Shown: positions 15,860 to 23,337, numbered from the stretch's first letter. The stretch is DNA of 24,270 nucleotides from Methanobacteriota archaeon (GCA_023409695.1 JAEYQZ010000205.1:1-24270), one strand, 5' to 3'. The notes: generated from the sequence alone by a model not told the origin. Numbers and translations are program-made.

Positions 15860-15929
15860 CAAATATTTATTCAAAGAAATGGATTTTACAGCAAGTAAAT
15901 ACTATTTAAAGTTAAGGGAGGGAATAATT

Positions 15930-16397
15930 ATGGAATTTGAAAACACAATAAGAAAAATTATTGAAGAAGAGTGCGAAGACTATTATTTAGGTATTGCAGA
16001 CTTGTCTAGTGCAGAAAATGACATACTCAAACAATATGAATCATTTTTTGATGAATATCCTCGAGCGATATCCATTGGAATTACATTACCTTACACAGAC
16101 ACAGCTGAAGTAATAGTTAGAAGTAATAAAGTTTATAATGAAACCAATCAACAATTAAACGCAATTACAGTGAGTTTAAGCAAATTACTGCAACAGAAAG
16201 GATATAAAACACTGTCCATCCCTAAAACAGAAAAAGTAGATGATAATAACTTTATTTCATTGCATAAACTGGCTGCAAATGTGGCAAATCTTGGGGAAAT
16301 TGAAAAAAATGGTTTACTGGTAACACCAGAGGTAGGTTCGGGAGTTAATTGGGGCACGATACTTACTGATGCTCCTATTGAAGCAGCCAGCCAATGA
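15930..16397 (+). CDS. QueG-like N-terminal domain protein lacking the Fe-S domain
   Basis: A 155-residue protein resembling the first domain of epoxyqueuosine reductase (QueG)-like and related corrinoid/Fe-S reductases. Matching elements are A-I-S-I-G-I-T-L-P, the N-x-x-L-N-A-I-T helix, G-Y-K-T-L-S-I-P, and especially the block L-H-K-L-A-A-N-V-A-N-L-G-E-I-E-K-N-G-L-L-V-T-P-E. That block runs into G-S-G-V-N-W-G-T-I-L-T-D-A-P. In full-length relatives this run leads straight into a double [4Fe-4S] domain. Here the frame stops after a few residues and no cysteine-rich frame follows. It may be a truncated gene or a minimal family member. An upstream in-frame ATG exists at 15879, but GGAGG at 15917-15921 is placed for the ATG at 15930. 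The next gene starts 19 bp downstream. Confidence 0.75.
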   Translation: MEFENTIRKIIEEECEDYYLGIADLSSAENDILKQYESFFDEYPRAISIGITLPYTDTAEVIVRSNKVYNETNQQLNAITVSLSKLLQQKGYKTLSIPKTEKVDDNNFISLHKLAANVANLGEIEKNGLLVTPEVGSGVNWGTILTDAPIEAASQ

Positions 16398-16416
16398 ATT
16401 TTAAAAGGGGATAAAA

Positions 16417-16983
16417 ATGTTTGACAATTATAAATTAAACATGTTAAATAAAAAAGCCGCTTCACTTGAAAGCAGACCCGCAGAAGTTTTAAAAAGTTTA
16501 GATATACATAATGGAGACATTATTGGAGATATTGGTACTGGAGGAGGATATTTCACCTTTGAATTTTCCAGAAAAGTAGGAAAAAATGGTAGAGTATATG
16601 CAATTGATACCAGCCAGAAATCACTGGCTTTTATAGAGGACAAATCAAAAAAAGAGATGTTAAATAATATAAAACCAGTATTAGCAAGTGAAAAAGGATT
16701 TTTATTGCCTGAAACCACAGATATGTTCTTTTTAAGGAATGTATTTCATCATCTGCCAGAACCTGTTGAATACTTTAAAAATATAAAACAACTTTTAAAA
16801 AAAGATGGAAAAATAGTGATAATGGATTACAAAAAGGAAAAATCTAGTAGCTTTGTAGGCATATTCGGACATTACACTCCTGAAAAAACTGTAATAGATA
16901 CCCTGAAGAAAGCCGGATTTGATGTATCAGAAAAATTTGATTTTTTATCAAAGCAATCGTTTATTATATTCAAAATGAAATAA
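16417..16983 (+). CDS. Class I SAM-dependent methyltransferase
   Basis: A 188-residue small methyltransferase. Motif I is G-D-I-I-G-D-I-G-T-G-G-G-Y-F-T (about residues 32-46), followed by V-Y-A-I-D-T-S, the adenosine-binding acidic strand. The D-M-F-F-L-R-N-V-F-H-H-L-P segment is the usual post-II motif of UbiE-like and arsenite-type enzymes. The C-terminal L-K-K-A-G-F-D-V completes the fold. The substrate is unknown. AGGGGAT at 16404-16410 is a good ribosome-binding site. It is probably co-transcribed with the QueG-like gene; a shared role in modifying a small molecule or RNA base is possible but not shown. It converges with the gene at 17573. Confidence 0.88.
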   Translation: MFDNYKLNMLNKKAASLESRPAEVLKSLDIHNGDIIGDIGTGGGYFTFEFSRKVGKNGRVYAIDTSQKSLAFIEDKSKKEMLNNIKPVLASEKGFLLPETTDMFFLRNVFHHLPEPVEYFKNIKQLLKKDGKIVIMDYKKEKSSSFVGIFGHYTPEKTVIDTLKKAGFDVSEKFDFLSKQSFIIFKMK

Positions 16984-16994
16984 TTTCACATAAA

Positions 16995-17013
16995 ATTAGA
17001 TAAACAATCTAAT
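16995..17013. terminator. Small hairpin between convergent genes
   Basis: ATTAGAT (16995-17001) and ATCTAAT (17007-17013) form a 7-bp stem around AAACA, 11 bp after the methyltransferase stop. The region continues A/T-rich up to the opposing stop at 17082. It could serve as a weak bidirectional terminator. Confidence 0.4.
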
Positions 17014-17081
17014 CTGGCATTATAAATTATTAAATGTGCCGTTTATTCAAAACTGAAAAAAAAAGATTTATAAAATAATTT

Positions 17082-17573
17082 TTAGAAGGACTCTATATTT
17101 ATTTCAAAATTTTCAACAAGTTCATAAGAATTAAAAAGTTCGCTTATTTCCATTTGAGTTACTTCTATTGTCTCAGCGTCCATACTATTTGAATGGCCCA
17201 TTATTTTGTCTAAAAATCCCTTATGTTCATATTCTACGATGATAGTTACTATTCCACACAGTTCATCAGAATAATCTATGAATACTTCAACTGCAGCTTT
17301 TTTTATAGTCTGTATAGACATTACAGCACCATGTATCTTTTTAGATAGAATTCGTTCCATGCTTTCAAGTTCTTTATTATTTAAAGTATCTCTGCTATAT
17401 GACCCTAAAAGTTCATCTATTTCTTTTTCTTCCATATCTTTAAGCCCATATTTCTCCAGAAGATTATCTCTTTCATTAAGTTCTTCAATCAGATCAGTAT
17501 CTTCCTTAGGATCATCAAACTTTTTCCTTGCTAATGGATCTTCTATTGCTGCTTTAAGTTCATGTATATCCAC
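17082..17573 (-). CDS. Hypothetical acidic protein
   Basis: A 163-residue soluble, strongly acidic protein that I do not recognise. The N-terminal half (about 1-75) is highly charged and predicted helical, possibly coiled coil (I-E-E-L-N-E-R-D-N-L-L-E-K-Y-G-L). The C-terminal half alternates hydrophobic strands (A-A-V-E-V-F-I-D-Y, C-G-I-V-T-I-I-V-E-Y) with a helix, giving a small alpha/beta domain. It has a single cysteine, no signal peptide and no membrane segment. It starts at GTG 17573, with GAGG seven bases upstream; the nearby ATG at 17575 is out of frame. Neighbours are a convergent methyltransferase and, far upstream, ribB, so context gives no function. Confidence 0.7.
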   Translation of the reverse strand: MDIHELKAAIEDPLARKKFDDPKEDTDLIEELNERDNLLEKYGLKDMEEKEIDELLGSYSRDTLNNKELESMERILSKKIHGAVMSIQTIKKAAVEVFIDYSDELCGIVTIIVEYEHKGFLDKIMGHSNSMDAETIEVTQMEISELFNSYELVENFEINIESF

Positions 17574-17955
17574 ATTACTTCCTCATGTAAGGGTATTATA
17601 TAAAATCATTTATTTTAAAGCCATATACAGACATCATTGATTGATGTTAGCTACAGATAATATGATTTCTTATACTTAATATAAGTTTAATTTCATCTAA
17701 TAAATTAGTTTAGGAAATACATACATATGCAATATTTAATTAACCATATCAAATGAATATGCACTAAAAAATCAGAATTACTTATTATTGTGCTAATTAA
17801 TTCATCTAAATTATTTTAGATTTAACAGTTATTCACTGAATTTCTACAATTTTTTAAATAATCAGAGTAAATATTAGAGAAATAAATTATTTTTAACCTG
17901 TTAAACTGTTATATGGTATCTTATAATCCAGTTATTATGTTAAATAATTAAAAAT
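17574..17955. other. Gene-free AT-rich intergenic stretch
   Basis: Almost 400 bp with no gene I can support on either strand. It contains the promoter of the leftward hypothetical gene at its left end. It also contains the perfect hairpin ATCTAAA-TTAT-TTTAGAT (17804-17821). No RNA gene or coding remnant was recognised. Confidence 0.4.
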
Positions 17956-17975
17956 AACCTGAAATATCTCAGGTT
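17956..17975 (-). terminator. Terminator of ribB
   Basis: Read leftward, a 7-bp stem (AACCTGA with TCAGGTT, 6-base loop) is followed at once by ATTTTTAATTATTT. It lies 55 bp after the ribB stop codon. The stem plus U-run layout resembles a bacterial intrinsic terminator and would also suit archaeal RNA polymerase, which stops at U-rich sequence. Confidence 0.65.
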
Positions 17976-18030
17976 TCCATAAATAGTTTCATTAACTCCC
18001 CATAATCAGATAAAAGCTTTTAGATATAGT

Positions 18031-18681
18031 TTAGGATAACTTTTCAAACTGTTTACGGTAATTAACCAGATCTTCAACTGTAACTACAGGCATAGCGTGC
18101 TTTACAGCAAAATCTACTATTTCAGGCATACGTGCCATTGTTCCATCAGGATTTGTGAGTTCACAGAGCACACCACATGGTTTTAATCCGGCTAAACCCA
18201 TCATATCAACAACTGATTCAGTATGTCCTCTTCGTTCTAATACTCCTCCAGGACGGGCTCTTAAAGGAAACATGTGCCCAGGATGATGAAGATCTTCCGG
18301 CCGAGCATCATCTGCAATAGCAGTCTTAACTGTTCTAACCCTATCAGCCGCAGATACACCAGTAGTGACTCCTTCTGCTGCTTCAATAGATATTGTGTAT
18401 GCGGTCTTAAACCTACTTGAATTATTTTCCACCATCATTGGCAGTCCTAATTCACGCACTTTTTCATCATTGAGACATAAACATACAATACCACTGCATT
18501 CTCGAATAAGCATTGCCATTTGAACCTCAGTAAGAGATTCTGCAGCAAAAATTATGTCTCCTTCATTTTCCCTTTGCTCATCATCGGTAACTATTATACC
18601 TTGTCCGCAGCGCAGTGAATTTAGAGCATTTTCCACTCTTTCAAGTGGGTTACCGAATTGTGCCAGTAAATTTTGATTCAT
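18031..18681 (-). CDS. ribB: 3,4-dihydroxy-2-butanone 4-phosphate synthase, bacterial type
   Basis: A 216-residue RibB that converts ribulose 5-phosphate to 3,4-dihydroxy-2-butanone 4-phosphate and formate, giving the four-carbon unit of riboflavin, FMN and F420 precursors. The active-site segment D-D-E-Q-R-E-N-E-G-D (residues 33-42) is the bacterial form; archaeal RibB proteins such as that of Methanocaldococcus usually have R-E-G-E-T-D. Other motifs follow E. coli RibB closely: the M-N-Q-x-L-L start, G-I-V-C-L-C, P-M-M-V-E-N-N, I-E-A-A-E-G-V-T-T-G-V-S-A-A-D-R, P-G-H-x-F-P-L-R-A and G-V-L-C-E-L-T-N. AGGAGG (18691-18696) is ideally spaced. A full FMN riboswitch precedes the gene. Both features indicate acquisition from a bacterium. 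It is a single-gene transcript with its own terminator. Confidence 0.97.
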   Translation of the reverse strand: MNQNLLAQFGNPLERVENALNSLRCGQGIIVTDDEQRENEGDIIFAAESLTEVQMAMLIRECSGIVCLCLNDEKVRELGLPMMVENNSSRFKTAYTISIEAAEGVTTGVSAADRVRTVKTAIADDARPEDLHHPGHMFPLRARPGGVLERRGHTESVVDMMGLAGLKPCGVLCELTNPDGTMARMPEIVDFAVKHAMPVVTVEDLVNYRKQFEKLS

Positions 18682-18690
18682 GGTAATAAA

Positions 18691-18733
18691 CCTCCTTTTT
18701 AGTTGACTTACCAGAATCAGGGCAAAAAAAACA
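18691..18733 (-). promoter_or_regulatory. Putative expression platform: U8 run and ribosome-binding site
   Basis: Read leftward from the riboswitch, the leader has a run of eight T (18731-18724), then GCCCTGA (18723-18717), then AAAAAGGAGG before the ribB ATG. GCCCTGA is the exact complement of TCAGGGC at the 5' edge of the aptamer (18935-18929). An alternative pairing competing with the aptamer base is therefore possible. The U8 run could act as an archaeal termination point. Function is inferred. Confidence 0.45.
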
Positions 18734-18796
18734 TAGACATGCCTAATACTGAATATACCTGAATATTACAAGCATTCAAAGCATTACAGACATTCC

Positions 18797-18940
18797 TATT
18801 CTCTTCCATCCGGACTTTCACCGTCGGCTCTGGATTCTAACCAGATCTGCTGACCTCTTTTAATATAAAAGAGCGCTCGCGGGCTTACTAATCTAAATTA
18901 GCATACCGCCGGTAGGGAATTCCACCCTGCCCTGAGAATA
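18797..18940 (-). promoter_or_regulatory. FMN riboswitch (RFN element) upstream of ribB
   Basis: Read leftward, the sequence shows the conserved FMN aptamer core in order. P1 is TATTCTC paired with GAGAATA at the far end. Next come CAGGGTGGAATTCCC and TACCGGCGGTA, a variable hairpin (CTAAT-TTAG-ATTAG), and AAGCCCGCGAGCG. A second variable hairpin (CTCTTTT with AAAAGAG) follows, then GGTCAGCAGATCTGGT, a CCAGAGCCGACGGT segment and AGTCCGGATGGAAGAGAAT. These blocks match the RFN consensus almost base for base. In bacteria, bound FMN turns off riboflavin genes by termination or by hiding the ribosome-binding site. The aptamer ends 115 bp before the ribB start codon. The promoter should lie to the right; GCGAAAATTATTTATTAG near 18963-18980 is a plausible BRE/TATA. 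Confidence 0.95.
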
Positions 18941-19008
18941 AGTCATTGATACATCACTTTTAATCTAATAAATAATTTTCGCCCAATATCTAAAAATAAA
19001 TTTAAAAT

Positions 19009-19068
19009 AATTCATCAAGATATTAACCAAATAAAATTACACGATAATAGACTAGTTCTTGATGAATT
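19009..19068. repeat. Inverted repeat with 12-bp perfect arms between pscS and ribB
   Basis: AATTCATCAAGA (19009-19020) and TCTTGATGAATT (19057-19068) are exact inverted copies separated by 36 bp. The pair lies 28 bp after the pscS stop, read leftward, and upstream of the ribB promoter. The pscS end itself is followed by U-rich sequence (AAATTTTTATTTT). The repeat could be a long-loop terminator or a binding site for a regulator acting through a loop. Confidence 0.55.
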
Positions 19069-19095
19069 TATACCAAAATAAAAATTTTAATTTTT

Positions 19096-20241
19096 TTAAA
19101 TTAAGTCCTTATACTTCTCTACAATTTCTTTAAATGAATTTGCAATATATGCTATCTGTTCTTCGCTGAACCCATAAACACTGCATTTGAACCATTTGGT
19201 TTGTCCGCGTTTTATTCCAACAATATTTCGTTTTTTAAGTTCTTCATAAAGGAAAAATCCTCTTCTTGGATGGTTTTCAGCTATTTTATCAAAGATAGGT
19301 GTTTCAAATCTGGTGAGGTCATGTTCTTTCGGCTTTATTCCAATCTGAGTAATGCCTTCAATTTCTTCCATTTGCCTTACAAAATTCCTTGTCTTTTCAA
19401 CTTCCTCATCCCAATGCTTGACTCTCTCTGCAACATGCGGAAGTGATGCCATTAAAGTTGCTATTGGTGCACCCCTACTGGTACATCCAAGCATTTCAAT
19501 TTCTTTAACTCCATGCCTTTCAGAATGTTGTAGCAGTGCATCAGAATATTCTTCCTTCATTCCAAGCACGCCGATTGGTCCTGATGCTGCCATGCTTTTA
19601 TGGCCGCTTCCAACTACAAAATCCATATTCAACGCTTTAGCATCTATCGACAACCTTCCCATAGAATATGCGCAGTTTAAAATTATAGGAATTCCTGCTT
19701 TATGGGCTACATCCCCAATTGCCTTTGCATCTGTTAAATTACCATAGTTACCATCTACATGAGTAAGTAAAGAAAGTTTTATATCTTTTCCACTGTCAAT
19801 GGCATTTTCTAAAGTTTCCCTGTATTTTTCAGGAGTTATTTCATATGTTGGGTGTCCATTATTTGGAACTTCAATCATTTTAAGTTTATTTCGCTCTGCA
19901 GCAAGGTGAGTCGTGTAGTGTGCATTTCCATCCACAATTATGGTATCGCCAGGTTCACATAATGCATGCATTATTGCAAATTTACTTTCCCTTGCCCCAT
20001 GTGTGGTCCTTACCTCATCAACATTGATAAATTTAGCTAAATCCTGTAAAAATCCAGTTATTGAAGGATTAGGTATTTCATCAAGCCTTCCAGCACAGTA
20101 ATCACATACACTGTAACCATCTGCATATTCCACTAAAGCTTTTCTTGCCTCGACAGACAGCACCCCTCCGCGCTGAAGAGGATTTAAGTTCAAATTATCT
20201 CTTTCTGTATTTCTTGTAAGCCCATACTCCCGACATTCCAT
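19096..20241 (-). CDS. pscS: O-phospho-L-seryl-tRNA:Cys-tRNA synthase (SepCysS)
   Basis: A 381-residue PLP enzyme that converts Sep-tRNA(Cys), made by SepRS, to Cys-tRNA(Cys). This is the route used by methanogens lacking normal cysteinyl-tRNA synthetase. The PLP lysine is K215 in V-G-S-G-H-K-S-M-A-A-S-G-P-I-G. The conserved cysteines of the family are present as C46 and C49 (V-C-D-Y-C-A-G-R-L-D) and C253 (L-G-C-T-S-R-G). The N-terminus has the diagnostic N-P-L-Q-R-G-G-V-L. A GTG at 20250 would add three residues, but it belongs to AGGTGAA, the ribosome-binding site for the ATG at 20241, so I prefer the ATG. It follows trxB by about 90 bp in the same direction and may share a transcript with it. 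Confidence 0.96.
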   Translation of the reverse strand: MECREYGLTRNTERDNLNLNPLQRGGVLSVEARKALVEYADGYSVCDYCAGRLDEIPNPSITGFLQDLAKFINVDEVRTTHGARESKFAIMHALCEPGDTIIVDGNAHYTTHLAAERNKLKMIEVPNNGHPTYEITPEKYRETLENAIDSGKDIKLSLLTHVDGNYGNLTDAKAIGDVAHKAGIPIILNCAYSMGRLSIDAKALNMDFVVGSGHKSMAASGPIGVLGMKEEYSDALLQHSERHGVKEIEMLGCTSRGAPIATLMASLPHVAERVKHWDEEVEKTRNFVRQMEEIEGITQIGIKPKEHDLTRFETPIFDKIAENHPRRGFFLYEELKKRNIVGIKRGQTKWFKCSVYGFSEEQIAYIANSFKEIVEKYKDLI

Positions 20242-20330
20242 ATTATTCACCTGATACCCATTAAATAATTAAAAAAAGATTATAAAATTCACATATACTT
20301 AAATAAAGTTAATATTTGTTTGAATATGCA

Positions 20331-21248
20331 TTAACTAGCTCTCATCAAGTCATCGTAAGCAGATAAAGCAGCTACAGCACCTTCTCCACATGCAACTACC
20401 CATTGATTAACTCCACCAGTAATGTCGCCTGCAGAGTATATCCCTGGAATATTGGTCCTCTGACCTTTATCAGTGATGATATAACCATTTTTATTAGTCT
20501 CTAAACCAATATCTTTAGCAATGCCATTTGAAGGTATATCCCCAACTGCTATAAATATTCCATCAATTGGGTATTCATTTTTCTCATTAGTTTTTTTGTT
20601 AAGCAGTACCACGCTTTTTACAAACATATCTCCCTTTATCTCGTCCACAACAGAATCCCAGAACATTGCAATATCTTTTTCTTTTAATTTTTCCTGCAAA
20701 TATTTTTCAGCCCTGAGTTCATCTCTTCTATGTGCAACAGCAGTATATGAACCTATAGTATCTAAATATAAAGCTCCCTGAATGGCAGTATTACCTCCAC
20801 CTACCACTAAAATCCTTTTACCCGCAAATAAAGGACCATCACAAACTGCGCAATAAAAAACACCTCTTCCAAGGAATTCTTCTTCTCCATGTGCATTAAG
20901 TTTTCTGTGAGTAGTTCCAGTGCATAGTATCACGGATTTAGCCTTATATTCTGCTTTCTGGGATGTAACTTTTATTTCATGTTCTCCCATGATTTCTAAT
21001 TTTTTGACTTCTTCCATTTCATTTATTTTAGCGTACTTCAATGCCTGCTTTTTAGTATAGTCTATTAATACTTTACCAGAAACTAATTCAAATCCAGGAT
21101 AATTTTCCATATTAGGAACCATCAGCCCTGCTCCGCCGGTAAGTTTTCCTTCAAGTATTAATGCCTTTAATCCCTGCCTTCCAGCGTAAATTCCTGCTGT
21201 CAGCCCTGCAGGCCCTGATCCTATAATAATAACATCATATTCATCCAT
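20331..21248 (-). CDS. trxB: Thioredoxin reductase (FAD, CxxC)
   Basis: A 305-residue low-molecular-weight thioredoxin reductase. The FAD-binding turn is G-S-G-P-A-G near residue 10. The redox-active pair is C133 and C136 in C-A-V-C-D-G. The second dinucleotide loop is G-G-G-N-T-A (150-155), where bacterial enzymes usually have G-G-G-D-S-A. H-R-R (173-175), the usual 2'-phosphate contact for NADPH, is retained. The C-terminal G-D-I-T-G-G motif binds FAD. Some methanogen homologues use reduced F420 instead of NADPH, so the electron donor is uncertain. AAGGTGATC precedes the ATG. The gene lies between gatE and pscS; reduction of thioredoxin or of thiols used in Cys-tRNA synthesis is plausible. 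Confidence 0.94.
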   Translation of the reverse strand: MDEYDVIIIGSGPAGLTAGIYAGRQGLKALILEGKLTGGAGLMVPNMENYPGFELVSGKVLIDYTKKQALKYAKINEMEEVKKLEIMGEHEIKVTSQKAEYKAKSVILCTGTTHRKLNAHGEEEFLGRGVFYCAVCDGPLFAGKRILVVGGGNTAIQGALYLDTIGSYTAVAHRRDELRAEKYLQEKLKEKDIAMFWDSVVDEIKGDMFVKSVVLLNKKTNEKNEYPIDGIFIAVGDIPSNGIAKDIGLETNKNGYIITDKGQRTNIPGIYSAGDITGGVNQWVVACGEGAVAALSAYDDLMRAS

Positions 21249-21361
21249 CAGATCACCTTAAGTCCACTAGTTTAGTGAATAATCTAAATTACAGAGTAAT
21301 TTTAAAGAATTTAAACAAACCATCATTCAAGCACCTAAATGCGGTTTAAATGGAGGGTTTG

Positions 21362-21406
21362 GAGTATTTAGTTATCCACTAAAAAAAATAGTGGTTTTAA
21401 GTACTC
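21362..21406 (-). terminator. Long stem-loop between gatE and trxB
   Basis: GAGTATTTA (21362-21370) pairs with TAAGTACTC (21398-21406), one G-T pair included. An inner stem CCACTA (21376-21381) with TAGTGG (21389-21394) encloses seven A, which are seven U in the leftward RNA. The structure lies about 48 bp after the gatE stop and 114 bp before the trxB start. It most likely ends the gatDE transcript, but a regulatory leader for trxB is possible. Confidence 0.5.
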
Positions 21407-21453
21407 TAAATCCAATTTATAATTTTTAGTATCATCTATTTTTTTAAGTTAAC

Positions 21454-23319
21454 TCATTCTATATTCTGTAACTTATCCCTCAAAAGTTTATTCACAAGCT
21501 TTCCATCAGCTTTCCCCTTTAACTTTTTCATGGACATACCCATAAGAGGACCCATAGCACCCATTCCTCGTTCTTCTACCATTTTCTTATTGGATAAAAC
21601 TATTTCAGCTATTATCTCTTCAACATCTTCTTCAGATAGCATCATTAGATTCAAACTTTCTGCTGCTTCTTCAGGTGAATTACCTTCATTACATACATTT
21701 TCTAAAATTTGAGGAAGTGCATCTTTTGAGATTTTACCATCTTCTAAAAGGCCGAATGCTTCCAGCAAAATGCTGTTATTTAGTTCATCTATACTACATC
21801 CATCCCTTTTTAGTTCTTTTAATGTATAAGCTAGAGTTGATGCTATTGTTGTAGAATCTACACCAGATTTTGCTTTGATTTCTTCAAAGCTGTCTACACT
21901 ATTTCTCCTTACAAGCTGTTTCGCAAGGTCCTCACTTAAATTATACTGTTTAATTATTCTAGCTTTCTTCTCATCTGGAAGTTCAGGTAAATTAGCCCCA
22001 ATATCGCAAAGTAGCTCTTTTGATACGCTGATTGCAGGAATGTCTGTTTCCACGTACATTCTGCTTGCTGTTGGGAGCGGCCTTAAATAATCTGAATTTC
22101 CGTCAGGTAATGCTTTCCTTGTTTCTTCAGGTACTGCTTGAAGTGCGATTTTTGCCCTTCTCTGGACTTCCTGTAATGCATTGATGACTTTCTCGTTTTC
22201 ATCTGCAATTAAAATAAATGCATCTTCATCCCCAAGGCCTAAAAATTCATTTAATGCATTAACTTCACCTTCAGTTATGCCATAAGCTGGAAGTTCATCG
22301 GTGTGGAAAAGTCCAGATACCCCCATTTTTTTGGCATATCCTGCAAGTTCTGTACCGAATCTTCGGCCTGGCTGAATTTCCATTCCTATTAACCCTTTAA
22401 AACCATTTAATTTAATTGCAAAAACACTTTCAGCTTTTGCGATTATTTTGGATTTAGTTTCTTTTAATAGAGGAGCTATATCATATAACTCATCATCAAC
22501 GGATCCATTTCTATTATTCAATTCATCCTTTATTTTTAAAAGGTTTATTTGCCGGGTCACTTCATTTTCAACCATGGTAGACATGAGATCTAAATCTTGG
22601 ACCCCTTTTAGTTCAACTCTTGCTCCTTCCTTAATGGATATGTTTAAATCCTGACGTATAGTTCCTAATCCCCTTTTAACTTTAGTACTCCTAAGCACCT
22701 GCCCTATATGATACGCAACTTCTTTTACCTGTTCAGGGTGAGTTATAGAAGGTGCTGTGGTTATTTCAACAAGAGGAATTCCAAGCCTGTCCAATCTGAA
22801 ATTAACTTTACCCTTTTCGTGCCCAATTCTTCTTGCAGCGTCTTCTTCAAGACATAAAACATCAATTTGGACATTTCCATACTTTGTTTCAAGAGATCCT
22901 TCTGTTGCAACAAGTCCTGTCCTCTGGAAACCACCAGTGTTACTTCCGTCTATTACCTGCTTCCTCATCACGTGGAATTCATCCACAACATGCATATTAA
23001 GAAGCGTTGCTATTATTAAGGATACTTCAAGTGCTTCTCTGTTTAATGGATGTGGAGGTTCCTCATCTGCTTCAACAAGGCAAGTTTCGTGTGCATAAGC
23101 ATCATAGATGAAATTTAACTTTCTTCGTGCCTCTTCAAATGCAGCCCGGTCTATTTTTCCAAGTTCACTCTGGGTAGGCCTTAAATTCCTTAAAACTTTA
23201 AATTCTGGTTCTTTATCAGTAAGATTACAATCGCATGGGCAGAATAATTTTTCTTTTGTATTCAACTGCTGGTGTACTTCAAGACCCATTTTAAGTCCAA
23301 GTTTTTCATAATCAATCAT
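21454..23319 (-). CDS. gatE: Glutamyl-tRNA(Gln) amidotransferase subunit E
   Basis: A 621-residue GatE, the archaeal tRNA-dependent kinase/amidotransferase subunit. With GatD it converts Glu-tRNA(Gln) to Gln-tRNA(Gln). The N-terminal catalytic domain begins with G-L-K-M-G-L-E-V-H-Q-Q-L and contains D-G-S-N-T-G-G-F-Q-R-T. It also has G-I-P-L-V-E-I-T-T-A-P and G-T-I-R-Q-D-L-N-I-S-I, as in GatB/GatE proteins. An inserted AspRS-like domain, the mark of GatE versus GatB, occupies about residues 270-410 (G-M-E-I-Q-P-G-R-R-F-G-T-E-L). The tail is the helical, YqeY-like tRNA-binding domain. Length is normal for the family. GGTGAT lies just before the ATG. The gene starts 18 bp after gatD, clearly one operon. 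Confidence 0.97.
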   Translation of the reverse strand: MIDYEKLGLKMGLEVHQQLNTKEKLFCPCDCNLTDKEPEFKVLRNLRPTQSELGKIDRAAFEEARRKLNFIYDAYAHETCLVEADEEPPHPLNREALEVSLIIATLLNMHVVDEFHVMRKQVIDGSNTGGFQRTGLVATEGSLETKYGNVQIDVLCLEEDAARRIGHEKGKVNFRLDRLGIPLVEITTAPSITHPEQVKEVAYHIGQVLRSTKVKRGLGTIRQDLNISIKEGARVELKGVQDLDLMSTMVENEVTRQINLLKIKDELNNRNGSVDDELYDIAPLLKETKSKIIAKAESVFAIKLNGFKGLIGMEIQPGRRFGTELAGYAKKMGVSGLFHTDELPAYGITEGEVNALNEFLGLGDEDAFILIADENEKVINALQEVQRRAKIALQAVPEETRKALPDGNSDYLRPLPTASRMYVETDIPAISVSKELLCDIGANLPELPDEKKARIIKQYNLSEDLAKQLVRRNSVDSFEEIKAKSGVDSTTIASTLAYTLKELKRDGCSIDELNNSILLEAFGLLEDGKISKDALPQILENVCNEGNSPEEAAESLNLMMLSEEDVEEIIAEIVLSNKKMVEERGMGAMGPLMGMSMKKLKGKADGKLVNKLLRDKLQNIE

Positions 23320-23337
23320 TAAATCACCGTCGACAAA

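Noticed and set aside
15879..15929. An upstream ATG extending the QueG-like protein by 17 residues
   Set aside because: The strong GGAGG at 15917-15921 lies inside it and serves the ATG at 15930; the family similarity begins after that start.
18781..18960. A tRNA or other small RNA gene as explanation for the GC-rich, structured ribB leader
   Set aside because: The conserved blocks match the FMN aptamer in order and orientation, and no tRNA fold is present.
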